NCBI RefSeq assembly: GCF_016892765.1
Contig: NZ_JAFEMD010000019.1
Location: forward strand, 50,955-114,954
Direction: 5' to 3'
Length of the DNA: 64,000 nucleotides
Origin: Microvirga arvi
GTDB taxonomy: Bacteria; Pseudomonadota; Alphaproteobacteria; Rhizobiales; Beijerinckiaceae
Shown here: positions 60,635 through 64,000 of the stretch, piece after piece
How the letters are laid out: every line of letters starts with the position of its first letter
Position numbering within the stretch: position 1 is the first letter of the stretch
Translations under genes and position numbers: made by a program
The notes under the pieces: generated by a model
Databases searched by the model: none
Seen by the model: only the letters and a program-made list of their open reading frames with translations
What the model was told of the DNA's origin: nothing

Positions 60635-61927
60635 TCACCACGATCCCCGGCCAGAGCCGGGATGATCAGATTGCCACGGCAGGCAAGCTGACCAAGAGAT
60701 CATCGCTCATCGGCGCCATCGTTTCCAGTGTCAGATAGCGGGCGCGCTGCACGGCCCACTCGTCGTTCTGCTCCAGCAGGATCGCGCCCACCAGTCGCCG
60801 GATTGCCGCTTCGTTCGGGAAGATGCCCACCACATCCGTCCGGCGCTTGATTTCACCGTTGAGCCGCTCGAGCGGGGTGGTCGAATGCAGCTTGGTCCGG
60901 TGCGGAGCAGGAAAGCCCATGTAGGCCAGCACATCCGTCTCGGCTTCATCCATCAGGGCTGACAGCTTCGGCAGCTTGGGACGCAGTTGGTCGGCGACTT
61001 GCCGCCACTGCTGTCGAGCCGCCTCGGGCGTGTTCTGGGCAAAAGCCGTGGCCATGAAGGCCGACACCACCCGCCGGCCATTCTTGCCGGCATGCGCCAA
61101 GGCATTCCTCATGAAGTGCACCCGGCACCTCTGCCAGGTGGCACAGAGCACCTTGGACACGGCGGCCTTGATCCCCTCATGCGCGTCCGAGATCACCAGC
61201 TTCACGCCGCGCAAGCCCCGCCGGGTGAGCTTGCGCAGAAACGCGGTCCAGAAGGGTTCCGCCTCCGAGGGGCCAATGTCCAGGCCCAGCACCTCGCGCC
61301 GGCCATCGCTGTTGACGCCTACCGCTACAATGACCGCCACCGAGACGATGCGACCGTTCTGGCGCACCTTCAGGTAAGTGGCATCGATCCACAGGTAGAG
61401 CCACTCACCCTCGATCGGCCGTTCCAGGAAGGCATTGACCCGCTCATCGATCTCCTCGCACAGGCGCGAGACCTGGCTCTTGGAAATGCCGGTCATGCCC
61501 AAAGCCTTGACGAGATCATCGACCGAGCGGGTGGAGATGCCCTGGATGTAGGCCTCCTGGATCACGGCGGTGAGCGCCTTCTCGGCCATGCGGCGCGGCT
61601 CGAGAAAGCCTGGAAAGTAGGAGCCGGTGCGCAGCTTGGGGATGCGCAGCTCCACCGTGCCGGCGCGGGTGTGCCAGTCACGCTCACGGTAGCCGTTGCG
61701 CTGGGCCAGGCGCTCCGAGCTCTTCTCGCCATAGCCAGCACCCGCAAGGGCGCCGACCTCCAGCTCCATCAGGCGTTCGCCCGCAAAGCCGATCATCTCG
61801 CGTAGCAGATCGGCGTCCGGGGTCTTCTCGACCAGGCTCTTGAGGTCCATCATGGGGTTGGTCATCGGGGGTTCTCTCGGTTGCGGGTGGATGTCGCAAC
61901 CCAACCCTAACCGGAAATCGCCGATGA
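60635..61927 (-). mobile_element. IS256-family insertion sequence, apparently complete
   Basis: One intact transposase gene flanked by imperfect inverted ends: TCACCACGATCCCCGG at 60635-60650 and, on the other strand, TCATCGGCGATTTCCGG at 61927-61911. Exact borders and target duplication could not be fixed by eye. It lies next to a truncated GcrA-like gene. Confidence 0.7.
60666..61865 (-). CDS. IS256-family (mutator type) transposase
   Basis: 399 aa from ATG at 61865 ([49 protein letters not shown]). DDE enzyme: [36 protein letters not shown], first Asp in [16 protein letters not shown], second Asp in [27 protein letters not shown], and the final Glu in [26 protein letters not shown]. No frameshift or stop, so likely active. 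Confidence 0.95.
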   Translation of the reverse strand: MTNPMMDLKSLVEKTPDADLLREMIGFAGERLMELEVGALAGAGYGEKSSERLAQRNGYRERDWHTRAGTVELRIPKLRTGSYFPGFLEPRRMAEKALTAVIQEAYIQGISTRSVDDLVKALGMTGISKSQVSRLCEEIDERVNAFLERPIEGEWLYLWIDATYLKVRQNGRIVSVAVIVAVGVNSDGRREVLGLDIGPSEAEPFWTAFLRKLTRRGLRGVKLVISDAHEGIKAAVSKVLCATWQRCRVHFMRNALAHAGKNGRRVVSAFMATAFAQNTPEAARQQWRQVADQLRPKLPKLSALMDEAETDVLAYMGFPAPHRTKLHSTTPLERLNGEIKRRTDVVGIFPNEAAIRRLVGAILLEQNDEWAVQRARYLTLETMAPMSDDLLVSLPAVAI

Positions 61928-61997
61928 CCACCCGCCCAGCGCCCGGCCCGCTACGGCGCTACTGAGGGCGCGGGCCGACCGCTGTGCTTCCGTCGAG

Positions 61998-62171
61998 CTA
62001 CACCACGCGCCGGGACCCATCCACCAGCCTGGATACGGTATGGGTCCGAGCGCCACAGAAGATCGCCTCCGCGCCTTCGTCTGAGACAACGAACCGGCAC
62101 TGTTGCGCCCGCAGCTCGAACAACGTGGTTCTGTCTCGAGGGGAAGGCTCGGGGAGCTCAATCTCAGACAT
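61998..62171 (-). pseudogene. GcrA-like small protein, C-terminally truncated
   Basis: 57 codons from ATG at 62171: MSEIELPEPSPRDRTTLFEL, RAQQCRFVVSDEGAEAIFCG, then ARTHTVSRLVDGSRRVV. The 'LR..QCR..V......FCG' pattern resembles the C-terminal part of GcrA-type cell-cycle regulator proteins, which should continue to a W-C-x-x-H motif. A WCSS motif does occur a few codons later but in another frame, so a frameshift probably broke the gene. IS256 lies about 70 bases away. Resemblance is by eye. Confidence 0.4.
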
Positions 62172-62284
62172 GGCGATCCGGTGCGCAGTTGCAGGGGCAG
62201 ACTCCTAAAGGCGGAGATCCAATTGAGTTCCGAGCCGCTCTGCTCTTCGCTGGCCATCGAAGACCAGCATAATGACCGGAGGTG

Positions 62285-62356
62285 GGGCCTATAGCTCAAT
62301 AGTTAGAGCCGGCCGCTTCTAACGCTCTGGTTTCCTGGTGGAGCTTGGGGGCACCA
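62285..62356 (+). other. Decayed tRNA-like sequence
   Basis: From 62285 a tRNA-like 5' part is seen: T8-A9, D stem GCTC...GAGC, then anticodon-type loop CTTCTAA (UCU) in a stem with one mismatch, and a CACCA end near 62352-62356. D loop lacks the GG pair, the T loop lacks TTCGA and the acceptor strands do not pair. Not a functional tRNA; perhaps a tRNA-Arg relic or an old integration site. Confidence 0.25.
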
Positions 62357-62442
62357 TGTATCAAAATCAATGATTTAGGTCACCCTCCAGCCGGAGTGCC
62401 CATGGGCCGGCACGTCGGGGAATATCTGACCGAGAAGCTGGG

Positions 62443-62676
62443 CTACTGTGGTAAGATGGGATGTGTGTCTTCAGGGTCGACTGACACATCTGTGATGGTT
62501 TCTAGCACGGTCCCAGCGACGATCGGCGGCGCTCCTAGTGAGATTGTGATGGCAGCAGAACATGCCGGGCAAGCATAGACCGTGCCGCTTTGTAGGGCGC
62601 CTGAGCTTTCGATATCGACGCTGTAGCATTTTACGCTCAGCAGTGGCTCTGCGCAGTTTGGGCACTTAGCTGACAT
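62443..62676 (-). CDS. Small zinc-ribbon-like hypothetical protein
   Basis: 77 aa, AAGGA seven bases before the ATG. MSAKCPNCAEPLLSVKCYSV and VYACPACSAAITI supply two C-x-x-C knuckles, a likely structural zinc site; the rest is hydrophobic and acidic without known domain. No operon partner. Small size and lack of homologue recall keep confidence moderate. Confidence 0.55.
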   Translation of the reverse strand: MSAKCPNCAEPLLSVKCYSVDIESSGALQSGTVYACPACSAAITISLGAPPIVAGTVLETITDVSVDPEDTHPILPQ

Positions 62677-62854
62677 GACATATCCTTGGACACTTGGTTC
62701 AAGTGAACCGCAGTACTGCCATCAGGTCAAACGCTGTAGTTCGTGGCTTTGCCCAGGCAGTGCCCGACCCTCATCATGGCTCCTGGTCGTAATGCTGTTA
62801 TTGCCAAGGCCTATGAGTAGATTGAGCTTCAGCTGGGGTCTGGTAAGAGCCCTC

Positions 62855-63118
62855 ATGACCTACAGCCTGATTCAACTCGCGCCCGGCGCCTATGACCTGC
62901 TCTTGAATGGCGACGTGATGGGAAGCGTAGTGCGGAATAGCTCTCATCGGCCTTACACGTGGACGGCCGAGTTGCTTGAGGATCTGCCTTCAGATCAAAG
63001 GCCAGCACCCTTTACCAGGATCGAACATGCCTTCACTTCTCTGGAGGATCTCTGTGCCTGGCTCGGTGAGCCGGATGTGAAGACCAATAACCCTCATGGC
63101 GACGCCTGGGAGCGTTGA
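62855..63118 (+). CDS. Small hypothetical protein
   Basis: 87 aa from the ATG at 62855 (AAGAG six bases upstream). MTYSLIQLAPGAYDLLLNGDVMGSVVR, then YTWTAELLEDL, RPAPFTRIEHAFTSLEDLCAWLGEP. The regular alternation and the end resemble small orphan proteins I recall from Methylobacterium-like genomes; no function known. A longer frame begins at 62675 but its first 60 codons look non-coding. Confidence 0.5.
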   Translation: MTYSLIQLAPGAYDLLLNGDVMGSVVRNSSHRPYTWTAELLEDLPSDQRPAPFTRIEHAFTSLEDLCAWLGEPDVKTNNPHGDAWER

Positions 63119-63313
63119 GAGCCCAGGACAAAATCGGGGCAAGAGACTGATCCGCGTTCAGCACTGGTTCAGCGGGATCAACGCATCTTAAGATACCGGT
63201 TGCCCGACTGTACTCCCCTCCCGGCCAAGCCCAGGATCCTAGATCCCTCTCAACCTTGGACTTGGTCGGGTTCTAGAGCATCGGACTGGAAATTCGACTC
63301 CTGGGTTTTAGCC

Positions 63314-63935
63314 TAGTGCGATCTGTGATTCACTCTCTGGAACGGGAGGTGGATCATGGGTCATTGCTATTCTCTCGATCTTCGGGTGCGCGTCGCCGAC
63401 TTTGTCGAGGCGGGCCATTCCTGCCGGGCGGCAGCAGGGCACTTTGACGTCAGCGAGAGCTTCGCCATCAAGCTGGTGCGGCGCACGCGGGACACCGGCT
63501 CACCGGCGCCGGCCCGTCAGGGCCGTCCACCGGGACGCGGCAAGCTGGTGCCCTATGAGGCTTTCCTGATCCAGACCGTCGAGGCAAGGCCGGCCATCAC
63601 CATGCCTGAGCTCGCCGCAAGGCTGCTGGACGAGCATGGGATTGTCGCGGCCCCCGCGATGCTCTCGCGCTTTCTGTGCCGGTGCGGATTCAGCTATAAA
63701 AAAAGCCCTGATGGCGGCGGAGTGCGCACGCGCCGACGTGCGGGATGAGCGCCACGTCTGGACTGATCAACGTCAGGCCCGCATGCGCGAGCAGGCGCAC
63801 CGTCTGGTGTTTCTTGACGAGACCTACGTCAACACCAAGATGACCCGCCTGCGCGGGCGCTCGCGCAAAGGCCAGCGGTTGCGGATGAAAGCTCCCTTTG
63901 GGCACTGGAAGACGCACACCTTCCTGAAGGTGTTT
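63314..63935 (+). mobile_element. IS630-family insertion sequence, truncated at its 3' side
   Basis: Left end is placed near TAGTGCGATCTGTGATTCAC (63314-63333), inferred from typical IS630 leaders. The transposase runs to about 63930, where family sequence stops in the middle of the catalytic domain and unrelated DNA begins, so the element is interrupted by something extending past the window. Confidence 0.65.
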
Positions 63936-63941
63936 TCATGA
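63356..63941 (+). pseudogene. IS630-family transposase, two frames joined at an A7 run, 3' end lost
   Basis: Frame one (63356-63748): HTH part MGHCYSLDLRVRVADFVEAGHSCRAAAGHFDVSESFAIKLVRRTRDTGS and LLDEHGIVAAPAMLSRFLCRCGFSYKK. Frame two continues with KALMAAECARADVRDERHVWTDQRQ and the first catalytic Asp in LVFLDETYVNTKMTRLRGRS. They meet at seven A's (63698-63704), a site where slippage can join ORFs in IS630 elements. Frame two ends at 63941 just after KTHTFL, before the other catalytic residues, so this copy is dead. Confidence 0.75.
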
Positions 63942-64000
63942 TGCCTCCTTTTTTGATCGTCTGGTGCGTTGCAGCCGAGCCCGCAGGTCACGGATCTGAT
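63936..64000 (-). CDS. Possible C-terminus of an unknown gene, cut by window edge
   Basis: Reading from 63998 to the stop at 63936, the 20 visible codons are QIRDLRARLQRTRRSKKEAS, a basic helical tail. It starts exactly where the IS630 similarity ends, so it could belong to the element that interrupted IS630. Too short to classify. Confidence 0.25.
   Translation of the reverse strand, partial: QIRDLRARLQRTRRSKKEAS

Noticed and set aside
61907..62299. A 130-codon minus-strand frame beside IS256
   Set aside because: Ser/Arg-rich with no domain; a different frame of the same stretch gives the better supported GcrA-like fragment.
62285..62356. A functional tRNA-Arg(UCU)
   Set aside because: D arm and anticodon loop look right, but acceptor strands do not pair and the T loop lacks TTCGA, so only a relic is claimed.
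1..64000. CRISPR array, prophage or defence system
   Set aside because: No regularly spaced direct repeats, cas genes, phage structural genes, or restriction/toxin-type genes were seen on either strand.

Overview
The window looks like an accessory, catabolic part of an alphaproteobacterial genome, most likely Hyphomicrobiales of the Microvirga / Methylobacterium / Bosea kind. This is inferred from moderately high GC, the stacking of binding-protein-dependent transporters with FCD-type GntR regulators, a GcrA-like fragment, and IS5, IS256 and IS630 elements of the style common there. There is no rRNA, CRISPR array, phage structural gene, replication gene or housekeeping gene. It could be chromosomal island or megaplasmid; the sequence does not decide.

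Layout. (1) 1-649: start of a peptide-type ABC binding protein cut by the window edge, then an IS5 transposase C-terminal remnant (907-1415). (2) 12128-1464, minus: an 11-gene operon with a fumarylacetoacetase-family hydrolase, two PuuE/imidase-type polysaccharide deacetylases, a LIV-type ABC importer, an aldehyde dehydrogenase, an ACMSD-type amidohydrolase and an L-asparaginase, facing a GntR regulator at 12409. (3) 13403-20200: a DapA-like aldolase, an RraA-like aldolase, a GntR regulator, a TctCBA importer, a cupin and an SDR. (4) 20548-30573: an SDR/IclR pair divergent from a TRAP importer operon that also has a leaderless sugar-binding-type protein, a CaiB CoA-transferase, two MaoC hydratases, a broken rraA, an SDR and a FAH hydrolase. 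(5) 39591-30888, minus: a GntR-led sugar-acid operon with a second TRAP importer, split UxaA-type dehydratase, RraA-like aldolase, enolase-superfamily dehydratase, zinc dehydrogenase and SDR. (6) 40043-46792: a DUF6641-like protein, an amidase and a second LIV importer, ended by an IS5 N-terminal remnant (46832-47130). (7) 59038-47178, minus: an 11-gene operon with a hydantoin-racemase-like protein, an allantoinase/dihydroorotase-like hydrolase, a VOC protein, an Opp/Dpp importer with two binding proteins, an AtzA/MtaD-type amidohydrolase and a DapA-like aldolase, facing a GntR regulator. (8) 60635-64000: IS256, small orphan genes, a truncated GcrA-like gene, a decayed tRNA-like sequence, and an IS630 copy broken by another element.

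How it fits together. Each block pairs an importer with enzymes that open, hydrolyse, dehydrate or cleave a small acid, and most have their own FCD-GntR or IclR switch. Operons 2 and 7 share a theme of hydrolysing cyclic or linear amides (imidase/allantoinase-like enzymes, asparaginase, amidohydrolases). Operons 4 and 5 converge and together encode steps of a non-phosphorylated sugar-acid route resembling L-fuconate breakdown. Substrates are inferences; none can be read from the sequence.

Most notable observations: five of six importer binding-protein genes with a visible 3' gap are followed by a GC-rich perfect hairpin; two binding-protein homologues have no signal peptide and sit among enzymes; palindromic operators lie in the regulator intergenic regions; and the two IS5 halves are placed as expected if about 45.7 kb between them had been inverted.
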